Positions 25,973-34,838 of a stretch of DNA of 64,000 nucleotides are shown here, piece by piece. The DNA comes from DATJGR01 sp963812255. Its GTDB lineage: Bacteria > Pseudomonadota > Gammaproteobacteria > Pseudomonadales > Azotimanducaceae. Where the stretch lies: the NCBI GenBank assembly GCA_963812255.1, contig CAWEUM010000005.1, positions 620,001 to 684,000 of the forward strand, written 5' to 3'. The notes below the pieces were generated by a model. It saw only the letters and a list, made by a program, of their open reading frames with translations. It searched no databases and had not been told where the DNA came from. The position numbers and the translations under genes were made by a program. Every line of letters starts with the position of its first letter. Position 1 is the stretch's first letter.

Positions 25973-26503
25973 ACCTACGCCTTGCATCGGTCGTCGATAC
26001 GACGGATCCGCTCGACCGCGCTGTCCGCGAATTGCGTCGGCTGAATTGCGCAACCATTCATCCGCCGCCGGGCTGGAACGCACCCAGTCGTTGACTTCGC
26101 TGCGATAGGCGATCTTCCATACGCCATTGCGGCACTCGTAGCGGTCGACGTAGCGGCCGGCGACGATGAAGTCGGTCTCGACGCCGTGCTCGACGGTGCG
26201 ATGGAACGCGTGGAAGTACACCTCGCCGTATGCGCGCAGCCGGTCGGTCTCATCGATCTCGATCAACGCCTGCCCCAGCATATGGTGGTTCGCCAGATGG
26301 TCCTTCAAAACGCGCTGCGCGAAATCGACGAACTCGGCGGCGCCGCCTTTGAAGAAGCCATAATCCGTGATCGCATCATCGTGAAACACCGAGATCTGCA
26401 ATTCCCGGTCGAGCCGATCGAGCCCGCGCATGTAGCGCATCGAGAGTTCGACGATGTCCTGTTTGGCGAGCAGTTCTTCGATCCGCGTGTCGCGTTGCCC
26501 CAT
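25952..26503 (-). CDS. SnoaL-like protein, possible small partner of the Rieske oxygenase
   Basis: A 183-residue NTF2-fold protein (IEELLAKQDIVELSMRYMRGLDRLD, later AYGEVYFHAFHRTVEHG and GRYVDRYECRNGVWKIAYR). SnoaL_4 proteins and the beta subunits of ring-hydroxylating oxygenases share this fold. The ATG at 26503 overlaps the Rieske gene stop (TGATG), so the two are translationally coupled. It may be a true beta-type subunit or an independent isomerase/dehydratase; the sequence cannot decide. A GTG one codon earlier is an alternative start. Confidence 0.8.
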   Translation of the reverse strand: MGQRDTRIEELLAKQDIVELSMRYMRGLDRLDRELQISVFHDDAITDYGFFKGGAAEFVDFAQRVLKDHLANHHMLGQALIEIDETDRLRAYGEVYFHAFHRTVEHGVETDFIVAGRYVDRYECRNGVWKIAYRSEVNDWVRSSPAADEWLRNSADAIRGQRGRADPSYRRPMQGVGSGAPAD

Positions 26504-27903
26504 CACACACGCTCCAGATATTCGTCGAGGGTCATATGGAAGCGTCGGATCCGGGCCTCCTGATAGTTGCCGAGCGTCTGCCCACCCTTGAACGCCGCCT
26601 TCGCGCCATCCCGCTGGCGGCGCAGGTTGGCGGTGTCCTGATCGAGCACGAATGCCAACCCGGCGCTGAATCCCGGCACCGTACGATATGAGTCGTCTTC
26701 ACTCAGATACACGGGATCAGCCGGCAAGGGCCGCGTCCCGCTCTCCGGCAGCGGCGCCAGAAACAGAATTTCGTGAATCGACGAATCGACGTCGGTCCCA
26801 TTGGGCCGGAAACGGTAGATCATCGGTAGCGAAATGCCCGGAAACAGACACATGTTCGGGAACAGGTGGTACTCGATCGAATCCATCATCTCGCTGGTGC
26901 TGACATTCGATAGATCGACGTCGTAGCGCGCACCGAGCGTCGAGCGCAGGTGATCGGCCATCAAGGCGCGCGCGCTGCCGCCGGCCGGAACCTGCCCGGC
27001 CTCCGCCACCAGATTCCAGCCCCCGAGCGCTTTCAGCATGTCGTCCTGACTCGGCGGCGTCTTAAGATGCGGGCTCGGATGCCCGATGGTGTGAATGAAG
27101 CGCGTCACGTTTTTGCCGAATATGTCGTACTGCGCGTTCGCGTCGGAGGCGGTTTTCAGTCCCTCTGGATGCGTCGCGAGCACGTGGAACGCCTCGAGGA
27201 ACGCCTCCATCGCCATCTTCCAGTTGGCCGGCAGCGTTTTCACGACGTGCAATGCGACGTAGCGTTGCTCCAGAGGCCACGCGCGAAAATGCTCCGGCAG
27301 CACCTCGAGAAATTCGTCCAGCGGCGGTGCGTCCGAATCCATGTTGATGAACACGAAGCCGCCCCACGTCGCAACGCGTGCTTCGGGCAAACAGAACGCT
27401 GCGTCGTCGATATGTGGAAAATCCCAGCGACACGGAATTTCCTTGAGCTTGCCGTCGACATGCCAGGCGAAGCCGTGGAACGGACAGCGAAAGAATTGTT
27501 TGCCGGTACCGCTGGAACCGGATTCACACAACTGCATGCCGCGATGCAGGCACGAGTTGTAGAACGCCTGAATCCGGTCCGGTCCTGAACGAACGACGAT
27601 GAACGAATGGTGGCCGATGTCGTACACGCGATAGTCGCCCACACGGGGAATGTGCTCTTCGCGACACACCCACTGCCACGTTCGCGTCCACAACCGCGCC
27701 ATCTCCAGCTCGAACATGGCGCGCGAGCGGTAGCGCTCGAATGGGATGTCCACGTCGCCGAGGAATTCGTAGCGCTGCGCCAACAGTGCGTCTGGGGGGC
27801 GATCACCGTCTGCAACAATCAGATCGCGCGTGCTGGGACCCGGACAGCGCGCGGCGCCGGGTGGCAACTTCGGATCGCCGGGTTCAGTCAAGTCGTAGGT
27901 CAT
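26503..27903 (-). CDS. Rieske [2Fe-2S] aromatic ring-hydroxylating oxygenase, alpha subunit
   Basis: A 466-residue terminal oxygenase component. The Rieske cluster ligands are Cys118-x-His120 and Cys140-x-x-His143 (CLHRG and CPFHGF). The mononuclear iron site follows in NWKMAMEAFLEAFHVLATHP, with His240 and His245. It would use electrons from a ferredoxin/reductase not found here to hydroxylate or demethylate a ring compound. The length is typical of alpha subunits. It is coupled to a SnoaL-like gene. The ATG at 27903 begins MTYDLTEPGD. Confidence 0.93.
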   Translation of the reverse strand: MTYDLTEPGDPKLPPGAARCPGPSTRDLIVADGDRPPDALLAQRYEFLGDVDIPFERYRSRAMFELEMARLWTRTWQWVCREEHIPRVGDYRVYDIGHHSFIVVRSGPDRIQAFYNSCLHRGMQLCESGSSGTGKQFFRCPFHGFAWHVDGKLKEIPCRWDFPHIDDAAFCLPEARVATWGGFVFINMDSDAPPLDEFLEVLPEHFRAWPLEQRYVALHVVKTLPANWKMAMEAFLEAFHVLATHPEGLKTASDANAQYDIFGKNVTRFIHTIGHPSPHLKTPPSQDDMLKALGGWNLVAEAGQVPAGGSARALMADHLRSTLGARYDVDLSNVSTSEMMDSIEYHLFPNMCLFPGISLPMIYRFRPNGTDVDSSIHEILFLAPLPESGTRPLPADPVYLSEDDSYRTVPGFSAGLAFVLDQDTANLRRQRDGAKAAFKGGQTLGNYQEARIRRFHMTLDEYLERV

Positions 27904-28054
27904 CGAATGAGCCTCGCCAAAGCCCCAACCCTAACGGAAACTCGGTCCGGCGCGATAGTTGGATTACGTTCTCCTGCCGGGTCGGATTGATCCAGCCGGC
28001 GCGTCGAGTGCAGACTACCCCCCACCATCGAACGGATTCCGGCGCAGCGTCATC

Positions 28055-29170
28055 ATGCAGGCCACCCAACGCGAATTCGTATCGCTGCCGTCACCCACCG
28101 CGCCGCGCAACGGCGCGGGCTTTCATCCGTGTCAGGGTTTGTACCATCGTCCGAGAAGCAGCCGGCCGACGACCGCGTTCATTGCGACCCACTACAACGT
28201 CGATTTCAGTGAACACTATTTCGGCGAATTCATGGCGCAACGCGGCTACGGCTTCCTCGGCTGGAATACGCGCTTTCGTGGCAACGAGGCATTTTTCCTG
28301 CTCGAACACGCGTTGATCGACATCGGCGTCGGCGTGCGTTGGCTGAAGGAAACCGCCGGCGTTGAGCGCGTAGTGATTCTAGGCAACTCCGGTGGCGGTT
28401 CGCTGATGGGCGCATATCAATCGCAAGCGGTTGAACCGAACATCACCGCGACGCCCGGTTCGAGACTGCCGGAGGCCGTCAACGAACTGATCGCGGCCGA
28501 TCTGTACGTGTCGCTGTGCGCGCACGCCGGCCGTCCCGAAGTGCTCACCGCCTGGATGGATCCATCTGTTACCGACGAGCGCGATCCGACGTTGATTGAT
28601 CAAACGCTGAACATGTACAACGCGGACAACGGGCCGCCTTATCCGGCAGAATTCGTCGCGCGTTATCGCGCCGCGCAGGAGGTGCGCAATCACCGTATTA
28701 CCGACTGGGCGTGGTCGCAACTCGATCTGCTGAAGCGCATCGGTTTGTTCGATCGTGCGTTCATTCTGCAACGCACCTGGGCCGATCCGCGCCTGATGGA
28801 CGGCGCGCTCGACCCCTCGGACCGCCCGGTGGGTGTCTGCTATGCCGGCGACCCGAAGACCGCAAACTTCTCGCCGCGCGGCATCGGACTGACAAATACG
28901 TTGCGCACCTGGCTGTCGATGTGGAGCTTGCGCGATTCGCAGTGTCGCGGCGCACCGCACCTCGCGCGCATTCGCGTGCCGGCGCTCGTCATCCAGAGCA
29001 TGGCAGACACCGGCGTATTCCCGAGCGACGCGCGCGGCATATTCGATGCGTTGGGTGCAACCGATAAAACGCTCGAGTTCATCACCGGCGACCACTATCT
29101 GCAGAACCCCGCCAGCGCGCGCGACGACGCGGCAGATCGCATCGCCGCCTGGGTGACCAAGCGCAGCTAA
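28055..29170 (+). CDS. Alpha/beta hydrolase
   Basis: A 371-residue serine hydrolase of uncertain subfamily. The nucleophile elbow is GNSGGGS (Ser112) after ERVVILG. A likely acid is in VIQSMADTGVFPSD and the histidine in TGDHYLQNP near residue 345. The N-terminal strand TTAFIATHYNVDF differs from typical HG oxyanion motifs. A large insert (about 130-235) probably forms the lid. It is divergent from the Rieske operon; the pairing suggests hydrolysis of a ring-cleavage product or ester in the same pathway (inference). The start at 28055 lacks a strong ribosome site; 27959 is the next upstream option. Confidence 0.8.
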   Translation: MQATQREFVSLPSPTAPRNGAGFHPCQGLYHRPRSSRPTTAFIATHYNVDFSEHYFGEFMAQRGYGFLGWNTRFRGNEAFFLLEHALIDIGVGVRWLKETAGVERVVILGNSGGGSLMGAYQSQAVEPNITATPGSRLPEAVNELIAADLYVSLCAHAGRPEVLTAWMDPSVTDERDPTLIDQTLNMYNADNGPPYPAEFVARYRAAQEVRNHRITDWAWSQLDLLKRIGLFDRAFILQRTWADPRLMDGALDPSDRPVGVCYAGDPKTANFSPRGIGLTNTLRTWLSMWSLRDSQCRGAPHLARIRVPALVIQSMADTGVFPSDARGIFDALGATDKTLEFITGDHYLQNPASARDDAADRIAAWVTKRS

Positions 29171-29183
29171 GCGAGGCGCCCAG

Positions 29184-29206
29184 AGGGTCAGCGTCGCTCT
29201 GACCCT
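29184..29206. repeat. Short palindromic element at a convergent gene junction
   Basis: AGGGTCAG (29184-29191) and its exact complement CTGACCCT (29199-29206) flank a seven-base centre. It lies between the stops of the hydrolase and EF-G genes and closely resembles the palindrome at 48607-48639 (about 22 of 26 bases alike). It may act as a bidirectional terminator or be a REP-like repeat; there is no clear T-tract. Confidence 0.55.
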
Positions 29207-29208
29207 AT

Positions 29209-31338
29209 TTAGCGCCCATCGCGGGTCAGAATCGACTCGACCATGCCTTGAGGCACTTCGGCATAGCGATCGAACTCCATCGTGAACGTGCCGCGGCCGC
29301 TGGTCGCCGAGCGCAGGAAGCTGATGTAGCCGAACATCTCGGCCATCGGCACATAACCCTGGATGAAAGCGGACGTGCCCTTGGTGCCCTGCTCGGTGAC
29401 CTGTCCGCGGCGCCGGTTGATGTCGCCGATGACGTCGCCGAGGTAGGTCGACTCGACGACCACCTCGATGCGCATGATCGGTTCCAGCAACTTGGGTCGG
29501 CTCAGTTTGTGCGATTCGCGGAAACAGGCCCGGCCGGCGATCTCGAACGCGAGCGCAGATGAGTCGACATCGTGGAACTTGCCATCGAGTAGGCGCGCCT
29601 TGAAATCGACGACTTCATAGCCGGCGATCTGCCCGCTCTTCGATTCGGTGCGGATCGCGTACTCGACCGACGGGATGAATTCACGGGGAATGCGGCCACC
29701 GACGATCTCGTCGATGAATTCGATGCCGGTACCGGTCTCGGCCGGTTCGAACGAAATCTTGACCTCGGCGAACTGACCGGACCCGCCGGTCTGCTTCTTG
29801 TGCGTGTAAATGTGTTCAACGGTGTTGCCGAACGCTTCCCGGAAACTGACCTTTGGCTTGCCCATCGCCGCATCCACGCCGAGTTCGCTGCGCATCCGGT
29901 CGATGGTCACTTCCAGGTGCAGTTCGCCCATTCCGCGCAACACGGTCTGGCCCGTTTCGTGGTCGACGTTCAACTTCAGCGACGGGTCCGCCTTCGCCAT
30001 TTTGTAGAGCGCAGCGGACAACTTGTCCGAATCGCCGCGTGCCTTCGGCTCGATCGCCACGCTGATGACGGGATCGGGGAAGCGCATTCGTTCCAGCAGT
30101 GCCGGATGGGCGGGATCGCACAATGAATCACCGGTCTCGGTGTCCCGCATCGACACCAGCGCGCAGATGTCTCCTGCCCGCGCTTCTTCGATGTCCTTCG
30201 TCGCATCGGCCTGCACCTCGACCATGCGGCCAACGCGCTCCTTCTTGTCACGGGTCACGTTGAACAGCGCGTCGCCCTTTTTGATGACGCCGGAGTAGAC
30301 GCGAATGAACGTCAGCGAACCGAACTGATCATTGATCACCTTGAACGCCAATGCGCGTGCCGGTGCGTCATCAGTGACCGCCTGTTCGCCGACCACGTTG
30401 CCGTCGACATCCACCAACGAAATTCCGCCGTTCTCGCCCGGGAACGGCAGGTAGTCGATGACGGCGTCGAGCAGTTGCTGGACACCCTTGTTCTTGAACG
30501 ATGAGCCGCACAGCACCGGTACCACCGCGCCGCTGACCGCACCTTTGCGGATGCAGGCTTTCAGCACCGCCGGATCGAACTCGCCGGTCTCGACCAGATG
30601 CATGAACGCATCGTCATCGAGCGCGAGCGCGGTTTCGAGCATTTCCTGACGCAACTCGGGAATCTTCGCGATCCACGCCGCATCCGTCGGCAGCGTAAAG
30701 TTGAAGCGTCCCTCCAACTGATCGATCGGTACGGATTCCCATTGCGAGTCTTTGTCGTCCGAATTCCAGACGTACGCCAATCCCGCGACCAGATCGACCA
30801 TGCCGACGAACTGGTCCTGGCTGCCAATTGGAATCTGGCACAGCAGCGCGGTCGCGCCGAGGCGTTCGCGAATGCCTTTCACGCAGTGGCCGAAGTTGGC
30901 GCCCATGCGGTCCATCTTGTTGACGTAACAGAGGCGTGGCACGTTGTACTGGTTGGCGAGGCGCCAGTTGGTTTCGGTTTGCGGCTCCACGCCGGCAACG
31001 CCGTCGAATACGACCACGGCACCGTCCAGCACGCGCAGACTGCGATTCACTTCGATCGTGAAGTCGACGTGACCGGGAGTGTCGATCACGTTGATCTGAT
31101 AGCCCTTCCACTCGGTCGATACCGCGGCACTCTGGATCGTGATGCCGCGCTTACGCTCTTGTTCGAGGTAGTCGGTCGTGGTGCTGGCTTTGCCGTCCTT
31201 GGTGTCGTGCACCTCGATGATCTGGTGCTTCTTACCGGTGTAATAGAGCACCCGCTCGGTGGTCGTCGTCTTCCCCGCATCGATGTGCGCGATGATCCCG
31301 ATGTTGCGATAAAGCTCGAGCGCCTTTTTTCTGGCCAC
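29209..31338 (-). CDS. fusA: Elongation factor G paralogue
   Basis: A 709-residue translational GTPase. G1 is AHIDAGKTT (17-25), G3 DTPGH (86-90) and G4 NKMD. Domains II-V follow in canonical order, ending with a domain-V segment containing YGYISFLRSATSGRGT-like sequence. It drives ribosomal translocation. Switch I carries an extra ~5 residues (EVHDTKDGKASTTTD, about 42-56) compared with E. coli EF-G, as in the mitochondrial EFG1/spdEFG group. The start is GTG 31338 (VARKKALELYRNIGI). It is not beside rpsL/rpsG/tuf, so it is either a second EF-G or a relocated one. A Rieske gene is divergent. Confidence 0.92.
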   Translation of the reverse strand: MARKKALELYRNIGIIAHIDAGKTTTTERVLYYTGKKHQIIEVHDTKDGKASTTTDYLEQERKRGITIQSAAVSTEWKGYQINVIDTPGHVDFTIEVNRSLRVLDGAVVVFDGVAGVEPQTETNWRLANQYNVPRLCYVNKMDRMGANFGHCVKGIRERLGATALLCQIPIGSQDQFVGMVDLVAGLAYVWNSDDKDSQWESVPIDQLEGRFNFTLPTDAAWIAKIPELRQEMLETALALDDDAFMHLVETGEFDPAVLKACIRKGAVSGAVVPVLCGSSFKNKGVQQLLDAVIDYLPFPGENGGISLVDVDGNVVGEQAVTDDAPARALAFKVINDQFGSLTFIRVYSGVIKKGDALFNVTRDKKERVGRMVEVQADATKDIEEARAGDICALVSMRDTETGDSLCDPAHPALLERMRFPDPVISVAIEPKARGDSDKLSAALYKMAKADPSLKLNVDHETGQTVLRGMGELHLEVTIDRMRSELGVDAAMGKPKVSFREAFGNTVEHIYTHKKQTGGSGQFAEVKISFEPAETGTGIEFIDEIVGGRIPREFIPSVEYAIRTESKSGQIAGYEVVDFKARLLDGKFHDVDSSALAFEIAGRACFRESHKLSRPKLLEPIMRIEVVVESTYLGDVIGDINRRRGQVTEQGTKGTSAFIQGYVPMAEMFGYISFLRSATSGRGTFTMEFDRYAEVPQGMVESILTRDGR

Positions 31339-31481
31339 AGTGTTCGCCCCGAAAAATCGAGCGCGGAATGTACATGGGTACATCTATTCGGATCAAGAAT
31401 TTTCGTGGCGGCCAGGGTCCGATTGCACGCGGCGGCGCCGCGGCGGATCATCCCGAATCAGGCTCTTCATACGAGGTTCTC

Positions 31482-32642
31482 ATGTCGGTTCTACTGGACG
31501 ATCAGCTTGTCGCGCAGCGCGTGCTCGACCACATTGATCGAAAGACCACCGATCTGGGCACCGAGATCTGGCGCGAACCGGTGGCCAATTACCGTTCGGA
31601 ATCCCGATTTCGCGCCGAAATCGACCTGCTGCGGCGGCTGCCGATCCCGTTCTGCCCGTCCGCTGCGGTGCCGGAGGCGGGATCGTTCGTGGCCCGCAGT
31701 GCTGCGGGTACGCCGCTCGTGGTGGTGCGCGGCGACGATGGCCGGGTGCGAGCGTTCCGAAATGCGTGCCGTCATCGCGGCATGCGCCTGGCCGACGGCA
31801 CCGGTTGCGCGAAAGCGTTCGTCTGCGGCTATCACGGCTGGACTTACCGTCTCGACGGAGCGTTGGCGCATATCCCACACCAAGGCGGCTTTCCCGTTCT
31901 CGACAAGAACACGCACGGCCTGGTGCCGGTCCACGCAGAGGAAAAGTGCGGCCTGGTGTTCGTCACGCAGATGCCGTCATCGATGGGCGTCGGCGCGCTC
32001 GACGCGTTGCCCGAGCTGTTCGCCGCCGATCAGCGCATCTTTGCATCCGCCGAAAGCGTGTCGGACGTGAACTGGAAACTGTTCATGGAGGCGAACCTCG
32101 AGGGCTATCACATCAAGCCGACGCACAAGACGACATTTTATCCGTACGGCTACGACAATCTGAACATCGTGGAGACGTTCGGCCGAAACAGCCGGGTGAC
32201 GTTTCCGTTCCGGCGTATCGAAAAGCTCAGAGCATTAGCGCCGCAGCAGCGCGATCTCGCTGGCATGGTGACGTATGTCTATCACCTGTTTCCGAACGTG
32301 ATACTCGCGGTGCTGTCGAACCACACGACGATGTCGGTGCTCGAACCATTGACGACGACGCAGACGCGCTTCCACACCTACCGTTTGACGAACCGCGGCG
32401 AAGCGGCTCGAGACGGCACAGAGGCGAAGGCCAGGCGCGATGCCGATTTCGTCGCCGACACCGGCGGCAAGGAAGACGCCGCGGTGATCCGCGCCATTCA
32501 GAACGGCATCGCCAGCGGCGCGAATACGCACTTCACCTACGGATATTTCGAGAAGGCGATCGTACATTTCCACAAGACGCTCGACGCGCTATTGGGTGTG
32601 CAGTTGAAAACGGTCGAACTCAGTCGCGCCGATCGAGCCTGA
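31482..32642 (+). CDS. Rieske [2Fe-2S] oxygenase, alpha-subunit type
   Basis: A 386-residue Rieske oxygenase, shorter than the one at 26503-27903. Rieske ligands are Cys96-x-His98 (CRHRG) and Cys115-x-x-His118 (CGYHGW). The mononuclear iron segment is NWKLFMEANLEGYHIKPTH, with His210 and His215. The protein lacks an obvious partner: no beta subunit, ferredoxin or reductase gene adjoins it. The ATG at 31482 follows ACGAGG by 6 bases. Its stop overlaps the convergent DUF2255-like gene by 23 bases. Substrate unknown. Confidence 0.9.
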   Translation: MSVLLDDQLVAQRVLDHIDRKTTDLGTEIWREPVANYRSESRFRAEIDLLRRLPIPFCPSAAVPEAGSFVARSAAGTPLVVVRGDDGRVRAFRNACRHRGMRLADGTGCAKAFVCGYHGWTYRLDGALAHIPHQGGFPVLDKNTHGLVPVHAEEKCGLVFVTQMPSSMGVGALDALPELFAADQRIFASAESVSDVNWKLFMEANLEGYHIKPTHKTTFYPYGYDNLNIVETFGRNSRVTFPFRRIEKLRALAPQQRDLAGMVTYVYHLFPNVILAVLSNHTTMSVLEPLTTTQTRFHTYRLTNRGEAARDGTEAKARRDADFVADTGGKEDAAVIRAIQNGIASGANTHFTYGYFEKAIVHFHKTLDALLGVQLKTVELSRADRA

Positions 32643-33060
32643 AGATCAATCCGCCGTCCGCGACCCAGTTGTCGTCGGCTTTGATGTCATATTTCTGCGA
32701 GTACGCGTCACCGACGCGGGCCTGCTCGGCCGCCTCCGTGACCGGCACCGCCGTCAGGTTGTACAACGCCGTGACGACTCGTACGCGCACCCGCGGATCG
32801 GCCGCCAGAAACGGTGTCCAGCGCGTACCTTTCCCGCTGGTCGCAATGTAGAGATCCCGGCCGAGACCAACGCACCAGACGTTGTGCGAGTACGGATCCG
32901 ATGGGCGAAACTCGACCTGAATCGTCTTGACGTTCGCAACCGACGACCAGTCGGCGGGCGCCGGCGTCGGCACGCCGTCGAGGGCGCCACCCGGCAGCAT
33001 CGAAATCGGATTGCCGCACCCCACCAGAAGCGTTACCAACACAAGAGACGTAAGGCGCAT
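32620..33060 (-). CDS. DUF2255-like lipoprotein
   Basis: A 146-residue predicted lipoprotein: MRLTSLVLVTLLVGCGN, with lipidation at about Cys15. The mature part (VEFRPSDPYSHNVWCVGLGRD, then YIATSGKGTRWTPFLAADPRV and ALYNLTAVPV) resembles DUF2255, a split beta-barrel family near pyridoxamine-phosphate-oxidase-like proteins. No enzymatic role is established. A GGAG site lies 8 bases before the ATG. It sits 20 bases after the ligase gene on the same strand, so it may be cotranscribed with it. Confidence 0.7.
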   Translation of the reverse strand: MRLTSLVLVTLLVGCGNPISMLPGGALDGVPTPAPADWSSVANVKTIQVEFRPSDPYSHNVWCVGLGRDLYIATSGKGTRWTPFLAADPRVRVRVVTALYNLTAVPVTEAAEQARVGDAYSQKYDIKADDNWVADGGLIFRLDRRD

Positions 33061-33080
33061 ATCGATGACTCCCATTCGTA

Positions 33081-34754
33081 TCAGCCGCCGGCGTACTTCT
33101 GCTTCAGATCGCGCTTCAGCACCTTGCCGGTCGCGGTGCGCGGTAGCGGTCCATCGGAGACCAACACCCGAGTCGGGGCCTTGAAGCGCGCCAACCGCGT
33201 CGCAACGAACGCCTGAATCTCGGCGGGATCGATCGTGTGATCGGCGCGCGGCTCGATGACCGCGACGACTTCCTCGCCAAGCATGCGATGCGGCAGCCCG
33301 ATGATTGCGACGTCCTGCACGGCGGGATGCTCGAACAACACCGCTTCGACTTCGGCGCAATAGACGTTTTCACCGCCGCGAATCACGACATCCTTCTTGC
33401 GATCGACGACGTAGAAAAAGCCTTCCGCATCGCGATAGCCAAGGTCACCGGTGTGGAACCAGCCGTCGGTGAACGCTTCGGCCGTCGCCTCGGGTTTGTT
33501 CCAGTAACCTTGTACGACGTTCGGTCCCTTGATCCAGATCTCGCCGATCTCGCCCTGCGGAACATCGCGACCGCTGTCGTCGACGACGCGCGCATCGGCG
33601 ACCGGCACGGCCCTGCCGACGCTGTCCGGTCGCGCGAAGTAATCGGCGCCGCCGTTGCTGATGATCGCCGACGTCGTCTCGGTGAGACCGTAACCGTTGC
33701 CGGGTGCCACACGCTTGGCAAACTGCGCGCCAATCGTATCGATCAGATCGGGCGGCACCGGCGCGCCGCCCGACGCGATGCCGGCGAGCGATGCCAGTTC
33801 GAGGTTCATCTCCTTCGCACGTTCGAGCAACTGGCGCACCACGGTCGGCACGCCGGCGATCGACGAAACGCCTTCGCGTTGCACCAGTTCGAGCGCCTGG
33901 TCGGGATGCCACTTGTACATCAGCACAGCCTTCGCCCCCATCGCCGTCATCACGTACAACCCCGTCAACCCACCGATGTGGAAGAACGGAAAGGTCTGCA
34001 GCGAAACGGGTTGCGGCGGCGGATTCGGGGGCGTCACGCCGGCGAGCTGCGCCGACACCGCCCCGCCGAGAAACGTATTGGTCAGATTGGTGACGTGGTT
34101 CCGATGGGTCGCGAGGGCGCCCTTGGGCCGGCCCGTGGTGCCGGAGGTGTACATGATCGTCGAATAGTCGTCGCTCGCCACGTCCGCGTCGGGCAATCGC
34201 GTCCGATCGAGATAGGGCCGCAACGCATCGTCAAGCGATTCGGCATGCGGCGAGCCGACCGCATCGCGTACGCCGAGGACGACTTCCAGCGGCAGCTTCG
34301 ACAAATACGGCGCAATGCGCTCGACCCTCTCACCGTCGAGCACCGCGGCGCGCGCGCCGGAATCTTCCAACGCATAGCGCAGTTCGTCGCCGGTCCACCA
34401 AGCATTCAACGTCACCGCGACGGCACCGATCGTCTGACACGCCCAGAACGCGAGCACCCATTCCGGATAATTGCGCATTCCGATCGCCACGCGGTCGCCT
34501 TTGCGGATGTTGCGCTCGCGCAGCAGATGGGCGAGCGCGCGAACGCGCTGATGCAGATCCGCATAGGTCCAGCGTTCGTCGTCGTAGATCAGGAAGTCGC
34601 GATCGGCGAACACCGAAGTCGCCTCGAACACCGCCCGCATCGACGCCGGTGCGTTCGCGTAAATGGTCATGGGTATCCCGACGACCGACGCACGCTGTGT
34701 TTCGAACGCGCCGCCCGGCCCGGTCAATCCATCGACGATCTGCTCTCTCTTCAT
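33081..34754 (-). CDS. AMP-dependent acyl-CoA synthetase/ligase
   Basis: A 557-residue ANL-superfamily enzyme that activates a carboxylic acid to its CoA thioester through an acyl-adenylate. It carries the P-loop YTSGTTGRPKG (about 201-211), the YGLTETTS motif, GWFHTGDLGY, the hinge VVDRKKD and the C-terminal lysine in PRTATGKVLKR. The chain specificity cannot be read. A GAGG site precedes the ATG at 34754. It is divergent from the VOC/enoyl-CoA hydratase operon, and together these would form a CoA-dependent degradation route. Confidence 0.94.
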   Translation of the reverse strand: MKREQIVDGLTGPGGAFETQRASVVGIPMTIYANAPASMRAVFEATSVFADRDFLIYDDERWTYADLHQRVRALAHLLRERNIRKGDRVAIGMRNYPEWVLAFWACQTIGAVAVTLNAWWTGDELRYALEDSGARAAVLDGERVERIAPYLSKLPLEVVLGVRDAVGSPHAESLDDALRPYLDRTRLPDADVASDDYSTIMYTSGTTGRPKGALATHRNHVTNLTNTFLGGAVSAQLAGVTPPNPPPQPVSLQTFPFFHIGGLTGLYVMTAMGAKAVLMYKWHPDQALELVQREGVSSIAGVPTVVRQLLERAKEMNLELASLAGIASGGAPVPPDLIDTIGAQFAKRVAPGNGYGLTETTSAIISNGGADYFARPDSVGRAVPVADARVVDDSGRDVPQGEIGEIWIKGPNVVQGYWNKPEATAEAFTDGWFHTGDLGYRDAEGFFYVVDRKKDVVIRGGENVYCAEVEAVLFEHPAVQDVAIIGLPHRMLGEEVVAVIEPRADHTIDPAEIQAFVATRLARFKAPTRVLVSDGPLPRTATGKVLKRDLKQKYAGG

Positions 34755-34838
34755 CTGTCCTCACGCCTCGCAACCGATGGTCAGCATTTTTGCCATGGCA
34801 TAGACTCCACGGCCAGCACTATTTGCGGGGACTCGAAC

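Noticed and set aside
33237..34760. Very long plus-strand open frame (hundreds of residues) opposite the acyl-CoA ligase gene
   Set aside because: It is the antisense shadow of a clear ANL-family gene, has Arg/His-rich non-protein-like composition, and only its last part (from 34839) is a real VOC gene.
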